Origin: Candidatus Saccharimonadota bacterium
GTDB lineage: Bacteria > Patescibacteriota > Saccharimonadia > Saccharimonadales > Saccharimonadaceae
Direction of reading: 5' to 3'
Assembly: GCA_017557865.1 (NCBI GenBank)
Contig: JAFYXW010000001.1
Coordinates: forward strand, 62,001-126,000
DNA length: 64,000 bases
The notes under the pieces were generated by a model that worked only from the letters and a program-made list of their open reading frames with translations, did no database searches and was not told the origin of the DNA. Of the stretch, positions 53,085 through 61,891 are shown piece by piece; position 1 is the first letter of the stretch; every line of letters begins with the position of its first letter. The position numbers and the translations under genes are program-made.

Positions 53085-54440
53085 ATGAGTCTTTTTAAGC
53101 GCGACAAAACTTCTACCTCGGATAATGGCGGCCAAGCCAATTTAGCTCGGCTTGCCCTTAATTCTATTCACGATGGAGTCATGATTACCGACAAATCAGG
53201 CGTGGTTAAATTTATCAACCCTGCCGCAATCGCTATGACCGAGTGCGGTTCTTTCGAAAACGCCACTGGGCTTAGCTACAATATGCTTATCCGTTTGCAG
53301 TCCAAAGAGGGCCGCGAACTTTCAGAAAACGAAAATCCCCTAGTCCAAGCCATGAACACCAACCAGCCTTTGGAACACTTTGTAGCTTGTCTTATTGGTG
53401 TTTCGTCCGGCAAAGTTATTCCAATCGCTCTTTCTGTTACTCCGGCCGACGATGGTCAGGGCGACCGTGTTATTACTTTTCGCAATGTAACTAAAGAACT
53501 CGCTGAAGAAGGCGAACAGGCCGAATTTATTTCTACGGCCTCTCATGAAATGCGCACGCCGGTTGCTACTATCGACGGCTATCTTTCCTTAGCTTTAAAT
53601 CCGCAAACTGCTACTATTGACGAGCGCGCCCGCGGCTACTTAAGCGCCGCGCAAGCCGCTTCTAAACACCTTGGTAAACTCTTTCAGGACTTACTTGATG
53701 TCACCAAATTAGACGATGGTCGCATCCGACCACACCTTATGCCGATGGAAATGGTTGGCGCCATTAAGCAAATTTCTGATGCTCACGCCATGCGTGCCGC
53801 CGAGGCCAAAATTAACTATCGCTTTGGTTCGGACGATCCATCCGCCTTTAGTAATGCTCGTCATTTGGAACAGGTAGTTTATGGTTTTGTGGACCCAGAT
53901 TTCTTGCGCGAAATCATGGACAATCTTATCGACAATGCTATTAAATATACACCTACTGGCGGTTCGATTTATGTCAATGTGCGTGGCGATGGTGACCGGG
54001 TCCTCATTAATGTTACCGACACCGGCATTGGTATTTCGTCCGAAGATATTGGTCATATTTTCCAAAAATTCTATCGTGCAGACAATAGTGATACTCGCGA
54101 AATTGGTGGCACCGGTCTAGGCCTATATCTTGTTAAACAACGCGTAGAGTCTATGGGCGGCCGCGTTTGGGCCGAATCCGGTTTTGGTGAAGGCTCCACC
54201 TTCTTTGTATCTTTGCCTCGCATTACTGGCGAAGAATATGAAAAACGCATGATTGTAATCCGTAATCAACAGGCTTTGCAAGCACAAGCCGCGGCTCCTG
54301 CGCCAGTTCAGCCTGCTCCAGCAGCTACGCCACCAGCACCGCCTGTTGCACCCGTTTCGCCGCCGGTAGCACCACCGGCACCCACTCAGCCACAAACTCA
54401 ACCACAACAAAATATTAACCAAAATGGAGGAACAAGATGA
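53085..54440 (+). CDS. PAS-domain sensor histidine kinase, cytosolic, with Pro/Ala-rich tail
   Basis: 451 residues without a transmembrane segment. PAS domain about 25-140 (GVMITDKSGVVKFINPAAIA), HisKA with phospho-acceptor His154 (ISTASHEMRTPVATIDGYLS), and HATPase with N box (REIMDNLIDNAIKYTPTGGS), DTGIGISSEDIGHIFQKFYR and GGTGLGLYLVKQRVESMGG. The last 55 residues are Pro/Ala-rich (APAPVQPAPAATPPAPPVAP). It overlaps the response regulator gene by 4 bp, so the two form a cognate pair. Confidence 0.93.
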   Translation: MSLFKRDKTSTSDNGGQANLARLALNSIHDGVMITDKSGVVKFINPAAIAMTECGSFENATGLSYNMLIRLQSKEGRELSENENPLVQAMNTNQPLEHFVACLIGVSSGKVIPIALSVTPADDGQGDRVITFRNVTKELAEEGEQAEFISTASHEMRTPVATIDGYLSLALNPQTATIDERARGYLSAAQAASKHLGKLFQDLLDVTKLDDGRIRPHLMPMEMVGAIKQISDAHAMRAAEAKINYRFGSDDPSAFSNARHLEQVVYGFVDPDFLREIMDNLIDNAIKYTPTGGSIYVNVRGDGDRVLINVTDTGIGISSEDIGHIFQKFYRADNSDTREIGGTGLGLYLVKQRVESMGGRVWAESGFGEGSTFFVSLPRITGEEYEKRMIVIRNQQALQAQAAAPAPVQPAPAATPPAPPVAPVSPPVAPPAPTQPQTQPQQNINQNGGTR

Positions 54441-54985
54441 AAGTAATGGTAGTAGAAGACGACGCGGCGCTCCGTGAAATCTACAGTATCCGTATTACCG
54501 CTGAAGGCTACGAAGTAGTCTCTGCGGGCGATGGCGAGGAAGCTCTTGCCGTGGCTGTCCGTGAAAAACCGGATCTTATCCTTTCTGATGTCATGATGCC
54601 AAAAATCTCTGGGTTCGATATGCTCGATATTCTTCGTGCTACTCCAGAAACCGCCAACATCAAGGTAGTAATGATGACCGCACTTTCTTCAGACGATCAG
54701 CGTGCTCGTGGCGAACGCCTTGGTGCAGACCGCTATTTGGTTAAATCACAAGTTGGTATTGAAGATGTCGTTAATACAATTCACGAAGTATTAGGTGATA
54801 AGGCTGCTGCTCCAGCCCCAGCACCTGCCGCTCCTGCACCAACACCTGCTCCAGCCCCAGCTCCGGAACCTGCGGCACCAGTAGCCCCTGCAGCTCCGAT
54901 GGCTCCAGCTCCAGCGCCATCTCCAGTAGCAGCTCCACAGGTAGTAGACAATGGACCAATCCCTCCAGCCACTCCGGCTCAATAA
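54437..54985 (+). CDS. Single-domain response regulator with Pro/Ala-rich tail
   Basis: 182 residues. The REC domain has VVEDDAALR (acid pair), the phospho-acceptor Asp51 in ILSDVMMPKISGFDML, Thr in MMTALSSD and Lys103 in RYLVKSQVG. No DNA-binding or other output domain follows; instead residues 124-182 are Ala/Pro-rich (APAPAPAAPAPTPAPAPAPE) like the tail of the partner kinase. It probably signals through protein contact rather than direct DNA binding. It overlaps the next gene by 35 bp. Confidence 0.93.
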   Translation: MKVMVVEDDAALREIYSIRITAEGYEVVSAGDGEEALAVAVREKPDLILSDVMMPKISGFDMLDILRATPETANIKVVMMTALSSDDQRARGERLGADRYLVKSQVGIEDVVNTIHEVLGDKAAAPAPAPAAPAPTPAPAPAPEPAAPVAPAAPMAPAPAPSPVAAPQVVDNGPIPPATPAQ

Positions 54986-55631
54986 ATTTTTAGCAGAACG
55001 CCTTGGCGTTTCGCGTCGCGAAGCCGACGAACTCATTGCCGCCGGCAAAATTTTAGTAGACGATAAGCCGGCTATTCTAGGGGCCCGCATTGACAAAAGT
55101 AGCAAAGTGTGCTATAATAAAAAGATAATACCGTTCCAAACGGATTTCTTGTATATCGCGATGAATAAGCCTGTAGGCTATGTTTGCTCGCGCCGTGCCC
55201 AAGGCAATGCCCCAACCCTCTATAAATTGCTGCCAAAAGAATACCAGAAACTAAAAACCGTTGGCCGCCTCGACAAAGATAGCTCCGGCCTAATTTTACT
55301 TACCAATGATGGTGATTTTGCTTTTCAAATGACGCACCCAAAATTCCATAAAGAAAAAATCTATGAAGTCGAACTAAATAAACCTTTGGGGCCATTACAC
55401 CAACAAATGATTTCGGACTTCGGCGTAATGCTCGAAGACGGCCCTAGCAAGTTCACGGTGATCCATGAGGATAACAAGTATACAGTGATTCTTTCTGAAG
55501 GCCGTAATCGCCAAATCCGCCGTACTTTCGCGGCGCTCGGATATAGAGTAACAAAACTCCACCGTACTCAATTTGGTAAGTACCAGCTCTCAGGTTTACA
55601 ACCTGGAAAATGTGCTATAATTAAACCATGA
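54951..55631 (+). CDS. Pseudouridine synthase, RsuA/RluB family
   Basis: 226 residues. An S4 RNA-binding domain (LRLNKFLAERLGVSRREADE) precedes the catalytic domain with VGRLDKDSSGLILLTNDGDF (catalytic Asp) and SEGRNRQIRRTFAALGYRVT. It modifies a uridine in rRNA (RluB/RsuA/RluE group; which site cannot be told). The first residues overlap the response regulator tail by 35 bp, in a different frame. The next gene overlaps its end by 4 bp. Confidence 0.92.
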   Translation: MDQSLQPLRLNKFLAERLGVSRREADELIAAGKILVDDKPAILGARIDKSSKVCYNKKIIPFQTDFLYIAMNKPVGYVCSRRAQGNAPTLYKLLPKEYQKLKTVGRLDKDSSGLILLTNDGDFAFQMTHPKFHKEKIYEVELNKPLGPLHQQMISDFGVMLEDGPSKFTVIHEDNKYTVILSEGRNRQIRRTFAALGYRVTKLHRTQFGKYQLSGLQPGKCAIIKP

Positions 55632-56851
55632 ACACTATCCTTGGGCTTGATATTGGTACGGAATTTGTCAAAGCCGTGCTTGCGCGCCCAGATAAAAAAG
55701 GCAAACTCGAGGTTCTCGGCATTGGTAAGGCCAAACAAGCTGAGGGCAGTATGTTTGCTGGTGCTGTAGCGGATATTCCGGCCGTCGTAGCTACATGCGA
55801 AGAAGCATTAAGCGAAGCCGAAAAACAATCCGGCGTACGAGCTAATACTACTGTAGTCGGGATTGCCGGCGAACTGGTTAAAGGCAACACTACGACCGTT
55901 AATTACACCCGCAAAAATTCCAACAAGCCGATTTCTGAAGCCGAAATGAACGAGATTATCAAAAAAGTTCAACAGAAATCCGGCGAAGTTGCCAGAAAAA
56001 CCGTCGCTATCGAAACCGGCAACGACAACGTAGAAGTTCGCCTAATCAATTCTGCCATTGTTTCCCTCACGATCGATGGCTACAAAATCTCTAACCCGGT
56101 CGGGTTTAAAGGTTCAGAACTATCGATTCAGTTTTATACCGCTTTTGCGCCAATGATTCATGTCGCAGCTATCGAAAAAGTTTGTGCCGAGCTAAATCTA
56201 GATCTTCTTACGGTTGCCGTTGAGCCATTTGCGGTTTGTCGTGCATGTCTTGGCGATGATCTCGACACTAACCTTTCTGCTATTGTAATGGATATTGGTG
56301 GTGGCACTACTGATGTTGCCGTTATAGAAGACGGTGGTGTCGAGGGCACCAAAATGTTTTCCATTGGCGGCCGTAGTTTTACTCACCAAGTCGCTGAGTC
56401 GCTAGGCCTTGATGCCGAAACCGCCGAAGAAAAAAAGCTTGCCTTTGATTCTGGCGATTTGGACGACCGCGAAAAAGCACGGGTAGAAACAGCACTTTCT
56501 CGTAATCTATCAGTTTGGTTTACCGGCGTAGAAGTTGCTCTGGAAGATTTTGGCGCCGACGGTTCGTTGCCACGCAGTGTGTTGCTTTGTGGCGGTGGTG
56601 CTAGTTTGTCTCTTCTTCAAGAAAGCTTAGCGATTTCGGATTGGTACAAAAATCTCGCCTTCTCTCGTCGTCCAGTTATTCATCTAATCGATGTTGCCGA
56701 CCTCCCAGATTATATTTTGCCAAAAGATAGTGGTCTAGATCACTCTTATGCTACGGCACTTGGGCTTCTTCGCGTTGGCGTAGACACTCTTGCTGGCGCC
56801 CCAGAAGAAAACAAGCTCCGCGCCAAAATAGCTAAACTATTGCAAAACTAA
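55628..56851 (+). CDS. FtsA/PilM-like actin-fold ATPase
   Basis: 407 residues. The actin-family phosphate and adenosine loops are ILGLDIGTEFVKAVLARPDK, AIVMDIGGGTTDVAVIEDGG and SVLLCGGGASLSLLQESLAI; an SHS2-type subdomain lies between. FtsA tethers FtsZ to the membrane in division; PilM is the type IV pilus counterpart. The C-terminus lacks an obvious FtsA amphipathic membrane helix (it ends KLRAKIAKLLQN, which could be a short one). No ftsZ or pil genes lie nearby, so either role is possible. Confidence 0.78.
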   Translation: MNTILGLDIGTEFVKAVLARPDKKGKLEVLGIGKAKQAEGSMFAGAVADIPAVVATCEEALSEAEKQSGVRANTTVVGIAGELVKGNTTTVNYTRKNSNKPISEAEMNEIIKKVQQKSGEVARKTVAIETGNDNVEVRLINSAIVSLTIDGYKISNPVGFKGSELSIQFYTAFAPMIHVAAIEKVCAELNLDLLTVAVEPFAVCRACLGDDLDTNLSAIVMDIGGGTTDVAVIEDGGVEGTKMFSIGGRSFTHQVAESLGLDAETAEEKKLAFDSGDLDDREKARVETALSRNLSVWFTGVEVALEDFGADGSLPRSVLLCGGGASLSLLQESLAISDWYKNLAFSRRPVIHLIDVADLPDYILPKDSGLDHSYATALGLLRVGVDTLAGAPEENKLRAKIAKLLQN

Positions 56852-58723
56852 TTATTCTAGCACAGCTTTAATACGGCGAATGCCGGCGGCAGAAGATTCT
56901 TCTTTTTTGATTACAAATTTACCGAGTACACCAGTATGTTCTACGTGTGGGCCACCACAAACCTCGCGCGAAATTGGGTTATCAAAATCGCCGATCGTGT
57001 AAACTTTAAGGACGTCTGGATACTTATCCCAGAATTGTCCGTGCGCCTTCAAAGTATCGCGTGCATAAGCTTTGTCATATTCGTCAAACACGACTGGAAG
57101 ATCCGCGGCAATCCACTCGTTGACTTGGTTTTCTACTGCTGCGATTTCTTCGTCGGTGAGTTTATGGTCGACGTTAAAATCAAAACGCACTCTCTCGGCG
57201 GTAATGTTAGAACCTTTCTGGCAAATGTCAGGAGAAACGTGTTTTTGTAACGCGGCAAGCAGCAAGTGTGTTGCAGTGTGATATTTTACGGTTTGTTCGC
57301 CGTGGTCTTCGAGGCCTCCTTTAAACATACCTTTGGATGCGGTCTGTGAGCGTTCGCGTTGTTCTTTCAAAGCGGCTTCAAATTCATCACGATAGTTTTC
57401 GGATAATTTAATTCCCTCGCGGAAACATTCTTCTACAGAAAGTTCAAATGGGAAGCCGTAGGTATCCTGGAGCTTAAATAAATCGGTGCCGTTTAGCGAA
57501 TCGCCCATTTTATGAAGCTCTTTTAAGCCCTTGTTCAAAGTCTGGCGGAAGGCATTTTCTTCTTTTAGCATCACCTTCAAGGCATCTTCACGGTGAGTCA
57601 GAATCGAATCTGGTAACTCTCTATAGTTAGCGGATACAATTGGCACAATCTCGGCCAAGAAGTTAGAAGAAATACCAAGATCTAGTGCGCGCAAAATCGC
57701 ACGGCGAAGTAATCTTCTCATGGCGTAGCCGTGAGCTTTGTTGGACGGGATTAAGCCTTGCGCAGCCAAAAGATATGCGCCACGGATATGGTCGGCAATC
57801 ACGCGCATTTCGTCGGTGTTGTTATCATAAGACTTGCCGGAAATTTCTTCAAGCTTGTCGATAATTGGCTTCATTAACGAAGTGCGAAATACGTCAAAGC
57901 TTCCGATCGCGGCAGCAGCGATGCGCTCAAGCCCGCCACCAAAGTCAACGTTCTTCTTTTCTAGTTCAACAAACGAACCGTCTTCGGCGCGGCGATATTG
58001 CATAAAGACTTGGTTGCCGATTTCCATAAATCTAGCACCATCAGACGCTGGGTGAGCGAGACCGTATTTCTCGACATCTTGTTTGTCTTCGCCAAAATCA
58101 TAAAATACCTCGGAGTCTGGACCGCAAGGGTCGCCAATTGGCGTAGAATCACAGCCACCGCCACGGCTCCACCAGTTTTCATGGTCATCATAAAAGAAGA
58201 TGTGCTCGCCCGGAAGAATTCCGCGCTTGTCGCCATCTTTTGCCGAACCGATTTCGACAATTTTTGCTTCCACCCCGGCTTCGGCAAACACTTTTTGCCA
58301 AATCTCGGCCGCCTCGGTGTCTTTTGGAATACCATATTTTTCGTTGCCGATAAAACAAGTTACATAAATTTTGGCTGGATCTAGACCGACTTCATGAGTT
58401 AAGAATTCAAAGAAATTGCGAATTTGCTCTTCTTTGAAGTAATCGCCCAGGCTCCAGTTGCCAAGCATTTCAAACACGGTAGTGTGACGCGGGTCGCCCA
58501 CATCCTCGATATCTTGCAAACGTAGACACGGCTGGCTGTCGGCGAGTCTAGTGCCGTCCTTGTGTTCTTTGCCAAGTAGATATGGCAAAAGTGGCTGCAT
58601 ACCAGCGCCGGTAAAAAGTGTAGTCGGGTCATTTTCGAGCACCAAAGGTGCCGGCTGAATAATTGTGTGGCCTTTTTTCACTTGAAAATCTAAGAATTTT
58701 TGTCTAATTTCGTTTGCATCCAT
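56852..58723 (-). CDS. alaS: Alanyl-tRNA synthetase, short form without C-Ala domain
   Basis: 623 residues; the usual AlaRS has about 875. The class II core is complete (IRQKFLDFQVKKGHTIIQPA, FFYDDHENWWSRGGG, GGGLERIAAAAIGSFDVFRT), as is the tRNA-recognition region. The editing domain keeps both zinc-binding parts: HTATHLLLAALQKHV and CGGPHVEHTG. The protein ends directly after the editing core (IRRIKAVLE), so the C-Ala tRNA-elbow-binding domain is missing. Start chosen at 58723. TATAAT lies 7 nt upstream, so the transcript is near leaderless. Its stop abuts the FtsA-like stop. Confidence 0.96.
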   Translation of the reverse strand: MDANEIRQKFLDFQVKKGHTIIQPAPLVLENDPTTLFTGAGMQPLLPYLLGKEHKDGTRLADSQPCLRLQDIEDVGDPRHTTVFEMLGNWSLGDYFKEEQIRNFFEFLTHEVGLDPAKIYVTCFIGNEKYGIPKDTEAAEIWQKVFAEAGVEAKIVEIGSAKDGDKRGILPGEHIFFYDDHENWWSRGGGCDSTPIGDPCGPDSEVFYDFGEDKQDVEKYGLAHPASDGARFMEIGNQVFMQYRRAEDGSFVELEKKNVDFGGGLERIAAAAIGSFDVFRTSLMKPIIDKLEEISGKSYDNNTDEMRVIADHIRGAYLLAAQGLIPSNKAHGYAMRRLLRRAILRALDLGISSNFLAEIVPIVSANYRELPDSILTHREDALKVMLKEENAFRQTLNKGLKELHKMGDSLNGTDLFKLQDTYGFPFELSVEECFREGIKLSENYRDEFEAALKEQRERSQTASKGMFKGGLEDHGEQTVKYHTATHLLLAALQKHVSPDICQKGSNITAERVRFDFNVDHKLTDEEIAAVENQVNEWIAADLPVVFDEYDKAYARDTLKAHGQFWDKYPDVLKVYTIGDFDNPISREVCGGPHVEHTGVLGKFVIKKEESSAAGIRRIKAVLE

Positions 58724-58752
58724 AGAGAAAATTATACCATATAAAACCACTC

Positions 58753-58781
58753 TTGACCATCTTTAAAAATGATAGTAAAAT
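58753..58781 (+). promoter_or_regulatory. Promoter of the 58810 gene
   Basis: TTGACC, 17 bp, TAAAAT, with AAAGGA just before the start codon. Confidence 0.6.
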
Positions 58782-58809
58782 AATCATAAGAACTATCGAA
58801 AGGACAAAA

Positions 58810-58998
58810 ATGGCACAAGCAAAAAAGAAAACTGCGACTAGAACCGCAAAAAAGACCACCGCAAAGAAAGCCTGCGGCAAGAAATGCGCTTACAAATCCC
58901 TTAGCGGCACCGAAAAATTCCACGCCTGCTTTATCTTGGCAATGGCACTAATTGCTGGTATCCTACTCGCCGCCAACGTAGCAATCATGGTTGCGTAA
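58810..58998 (+). CDS. Small Lys/Thr-rich single-pass membrane protein
   Basis: 62 residues. The basic, Ala/Thr/Lys-rich N-terminus (QAKKKTATRTAKKTTAKKA) resembles histone-like tails that could touch DNA or RNA; it is followed by CGKKC and one transmembrane helix (FILAMALIAGILLAANVAIM). The ATG at 58810 with AAAGGA is chosen over one at 58753. Own promoter and terminator. No known family; function unknown. Confidence 0.68.
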   Translation: MAQAKKKTATRTAKKTTAKKACGKKCAYKSLSGTEKFHACFILAMALIAGILLAANVAIMVA

Positions 58999-58999
58999 T

Positions 59000-59028
59000 A
59001 AAAAAGACCCCTCACGGGGTTCTTTTTT
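59000..59028. terminator. Bidirectional terminator between the 58810 gene and mnmA
   Basis: AAAAAAGACCCC / GGGGTTCTTTTTT arms around a 4-nt loop. It overlaps the last codons of mnmA. Confidence 0.9.
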
Positions 59029-60151
59029 ATGCAATAATTCCGCCGCCAAGGCAGACTTCGTCGTCGTATAACACTGCGGACTGACCACTGGCAGGACGCT
59101 TGATTTCGTTTTCAAAAAATAAAGATTCGCCATTGAATTTGGCTGGGATAAGTGGAGCACGATGACGGAGGCGGACCGATACGCTCCATTCTCGACACGC
59201 TTCGTCGCGCCCGTCGTTACGGGGCTCCTCGCTAACTCGCTCCCCGTTGGTCGCGAAATGTCTCGAATGAACCGTATCGGTCCGTATGAATACGTCGCGA
59301 AGCTCCAATTTGTCTGTCCAAATGTGAGAATCGTTTAAGTTTTTGGAAACGTAAACAATATTCTTGTCGAGGTTTTTGTCCACGACATAATACGGCAAAC
59401 CATCGTTTACCTCGCCGGAAATACCAGACAGATAGAGTCCGTGGCGTTGGCCGATAGTATAAAAGATAGCGCCTTCATGGTAGCCTAGCACTTTCTCGGT
59501 CTCCACCTCGCGGATTTCACCGGGTTTAATATCTATATATTCTTTCAAAAAATCTTTCATCCCTACTTCGCCCACAAAACATACACCCATGGATTCTTTT
59601 TTGTAGGCATTATGAAGGCCTTTTTCTTCGGCTAGCTTTTTTACGTCTGGTTTTAACATATCGCCAATTGGGAAAAGGGTATGTTTTAAAGATTCATTAG
59701 AAATTCTGTAAAGAAAATAGGTTTGGTCTTTATTCTCATCGACCGCTCGCAAGAGCTGGCCGTCTTTCACCCTAGCATAATGGCCGGTGGCAATATAATC
59801 TGCGCCACGCTCCATTGCTTTTTCAAAGAAGAGTTTAAATTTAATCTCTTGGTTGCACATCACGTCCGGATTTGGAGTGTTTCCCTTTTTAAACTCATCA
59901 AGCATATATTCCACGACTTTTTCGCGGTAGGCATCTTCAAAATCCCAAACTTCAAATGGAATGCCGAGCTTTACGGCTACACGCTTAGCATCGGCAAGGT
60001 CCTCTGCCCAAGGACATCTCATACCCGGCAGGTCTTTGGACCAGTTTTTCATATAAACACCAGTTACGTCATAGCCCTGTTCTTTTAAAAGCAAAGCCGA
60101 AACAGACGAATCCACCCCGCCACTCATACCGACAAAAACTTTTTTACCCAT
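59027..60151 (-). CDS. mnmA: tRNA-specific 2-thiouridylase MnmA, with a palindromic insert
   Basis: 374 residues. The PP-loop (VGMSGGVDSSVSALLLKEQG), catalytic cysteines (NPDVMCNQEIKF and MGVCFVGEVGM) and GQRHGLYLSG are intact. It thiolates U34 of tRNA with sulfur from the adjacent cysteine desulfurase. About 29 residues in the C-terminal barrel (ATNGERVSEEPRNDGRDEA) come from a palindromic element in frame. The start at 60151 is supported by the PP-loop position. It overlaps iscS by 8 bp. Confidence 0.95.
   Translation of the reverse strand: MGKKVFVGMSGGVDSSVSALLLKEQGYDVTGVYMKNWSKDLPGMRCPWAEDLADAKRVAVKLGIPFEVWDFEDAYREKVVEYMLDEFKKGNTPNPDVMCNQEIKFKLFFEKAMERGADYIATGHYARVKDGQLLRAVDENKDQTYFLYRISNESLKHTLFPIGDMLKPDVKKLAEEKGLHNAYKKESMGVCFVGEVGMKDFLKEYIDIKPGEIREVETEKVLGYHEGAIFYTIGQRHGLYLSGISGEVNDGLPYYVVDKNLDKNIVYVSKNLNDSHIWTDKLELRDVFIRTDTVHSRHFATNGERVSEEPRNDGRDEACREWSVSVRLRHRAPLIPAKFNGESLFFENEIKRPASGQSAVLYDDEVCLGGGIIA
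59172..59284 (-). repeat. Palindromic element copy inside mnmA
   Basis: 26-nt arms (59172-59197 and 59259-59284, a few mismatches) flank a 61-nt core. Start-to-start distance is 87 nt, 29 codons. The core holds the hairpin CCCGTCGTTACGGG. Confidence 0.88.
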
Positions 60152-61274
60152 TAATGCGTGCCTTTTCCGAAGCCACTGCTTCATTAATGAGCTTGGCTGC
60201 TTCATGAATCTGCTCTTCGTCGTTGGTCTCACCAAGAGTTAAGCGAAGTGATCCTGTGATCTGAGAATCGGAAAGCCCAAGCGCGGTCAGTACGTGCGAT
60301 TTTAGCCCCTTTGAAGCGGCACAAGCAGCACCGGTAGAAACATATACACCCTTGTCTTCCAAAAGATAAATCAACCTCTCTGCGTCGATGCCGTCAAAAC
60401 ATAGCACCACAAAGTTATCGAGGGCATGTTTTTTATTAACAAGTTCATAATCTTTGATTTCGGAAAGTAGGATTTTGCGAAGATTGGCATATTTTTTGCG
60501 GTTGCCGTTTAGATGTTCTTTCGCCTCGGAAATAGCCTTAGCAAAACCAATTACGCCCGGCACGTTTTCAGTTCCAGCGCGAAGGCCCTTTTCTTGTCCG
60601 CCGCCGTAGCTAACCGGCGACAACTTAACATCATGAGAAACATACAAAGCGCCCACGCCCTTAGGTCCATATACTTTGGCTGCATTTAAAGTCAAAAGGT
60701 CTACACCGAGTCTAGCTACGCTAATATCAAGAAGATTTAATGCCTGCGAAGCATCAGAGTGAAGATAGAGCGGAGTTTTGACGCCGCGTTTTAGTCTATC
60801 GAATTTAACGTCGCGAATCACGCCGGCGATTTCGGACAACGGTTGAATTACGCCGATTTCATTGTTGGCAAGAGCAACAGAAATAAGAACTACATCGTCA
60901 GAAATTTTGGCTTTCAAATCATCCATGTCGATTAGGCCATTTGACAGAACGCGAATTGACTTTCCATCATATTGTTCAGCGACTTTGCGCACAGAGTCAT
61001 GCTCCGTTTCTAGATATAATACTTTGCCATCGCCGACTGCAGAGAAAGCCAAATTATTCGCTTCGGTCGCGCCAGCCGTAATTACTAAATCAGTTGCCTT
61101 AGCACCAATCGCGTGCGCGATTTCGCCTTTTGCCGCCTCATATTCGGCAGCAACTTTTTTGGCAGGCAGATACGCCGCGGAAGGATTAAAAAACTGGTCC
61201 GTAAAATACGGTTCCATCGTCTTCAAAACTTTGGACGACACCGGTGTCGCCGCAGCGTGATCTAAATAAATCAT
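60144..61274 (-). CDS. iscS: Cysteine desulfurase (IscS/NifS family)
   Basis: 376 residues. PLP enzyme with MIYLDHAAATPVSSKVLK, HSDASQALNLLDISV, LNAAKVYGPKGVGALYV (the PLP lysine) and the active-site Cys loop STGAACAASKGLKSHVL. It supplies persulfide sulfur, here most directly to MnmA, with which it overlaps by 8 bp. No iscU or other Fe-S genes are adjacent. The upstream in-frame extension to 61388 is not homologous. TATAAT lies exactly 6 nt before the ATG. Confidence 0.96.
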   Translation of the reverse strand: MIYLDHAAATPVSSKVLKTMEPYFTDQFFNPSAAYLPAKKVAAEYEAAKGEIAHAIGAKATDLVITAGATEANNLAFSAVGDGKVLYLETEHDSVRKVAEQYDGKSIRVLSNGLIDMDDLKAKISDDVVLISVALANNEIGVIQPLSEIAGVIRDVKFDRLKRGVKTPLYLHSDASQALNLLDISVARLGVDLLTLNAAKVYGPKGVGALYVSHDVKLSPVSYGGGQEKGLRAGTENVPGVIGFAKAISEAKEHLNGNRKKYANLRKILLSEIKDYELVNKKHALDNFVVLCFDGIDAERLIYLLEDKGVYVSTGAACAASKGLKSHVLTALGLSDSQITGSLRLTLGETNDEEQIHEAAKLINEAVASEKARING

Positions 61275-61280
61275 AATAAT

Positions 61281-61286
61281 ATTATA
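61281..61286 (-). promoter_or_regulatory. -10 element of a leaderless iscS-mnmA transcript
   Basis: TATAAT on the minus strand, 6 nt before the ATG at 61274. Confidence 0.65.
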
Positions 61287-61338
61287 ACATAATTTGGCAA
61301 AAATAAAAACGCCACCGTTTAAAGTGACGTTTAAATGT

Positions 61339-61764
61339 TTAGTGTTTGCTTGGAGGGTTAATAATGAAGCTTGAATCCAAATAGTCACCTAGGCTTTTCC
61401 AACTCGTAATATTTTCGTTATTTTTTACGATATCCTTAATTCTCTTTTTTAAGTCCTCTTCTATTTCCTCCGGGGAAAGGCCTGTCCGAAATCCACCATA
61501 ATGATAGTACGCGTCATAATTGAACCACCTGTTGTTAGTTCGCCAACCCTCTTCATGAAGCACAATATCTTCCGCCGGCAAGTAAACATCGCAATACTCA
61601 TTATCTTCGTAAAAATAAATCTTGTAGGCATCATTAACCATCTTGGATTGGTCTTCTTCAAGCTCATCAATTTCTTCCTGCAATTTGTCTAATTCGTCTT
61701 CTTTTGCTTTAATTTTCTTTTCTAACCCTTCGTACTCTGCCCTTTTTTCTCCAATCGAAATCAT
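61339..61764 (-). CDS. Coiled-coil protein, unknown
   Basis: 141 residues. Residues 6-45 form a strong coiled coil (EYEGLEKKIKAKEDELDKLQ, then EEIDELEED). A Tyr/Trp/Asp-rich middle follows (WRTNNRWFNYDAYYHYGGFR) and a helical end. No signal peptide. The ATG at 61764 is set by GAGGAGG eight bases upstream. TATAAT lies on the minus strand near 61812-61820. It follows the accessory-gene pattern; no family is recognised. Confidence 0.68.
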   Translation of the reverse strand: MISIGEKRAEYEGLEKKIKAKEDELDKLQEEIDELEEDQSKMVNDAYKIYFYEDNEYCDVYLPAEDIVLHEEGWRTNNRWFNYDAYYHYGGFRTGLSPEEIEEDLKKRIKDIVKNNENITSWKSLGDYLDSSFIINPPSKH

Positions 61765-61847
61765 ACTACGGCCTCCTCTCATATAAAAGTTCTTAACATC
61801 GGTTACAGGGATATTATAACATAATTCACAAAAAAATAAAAACGCTA

Positions 61848-61875
61848 TTGCAAAAACAAATAATTATGTTATAAA
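61848..61875 (+). promoter_or_regulatory. Promoter of the MFS transporter gene
   Basis: TTGCAA, 16 bp, TATAAA, followed by GGAGGAG just before the ATG. Confidence 0.55.
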
Positions 61876-61891
61876 AATAATTGGAGGAGTC

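Noticed and set aside
54771-55105. Antisense frames under the response regulator tail
   Set aside because: They arise from the Ala/Pro codon repeats; composition is Gly/Trp/Arg low complexity without signals.
55628-56851. DnaK or MreB as identity of the actin-fold protein
   Set aside because: The loops and SHS2-type insertion fit FtsA/PilM better, and there is no DnaK peptide-binding domain.
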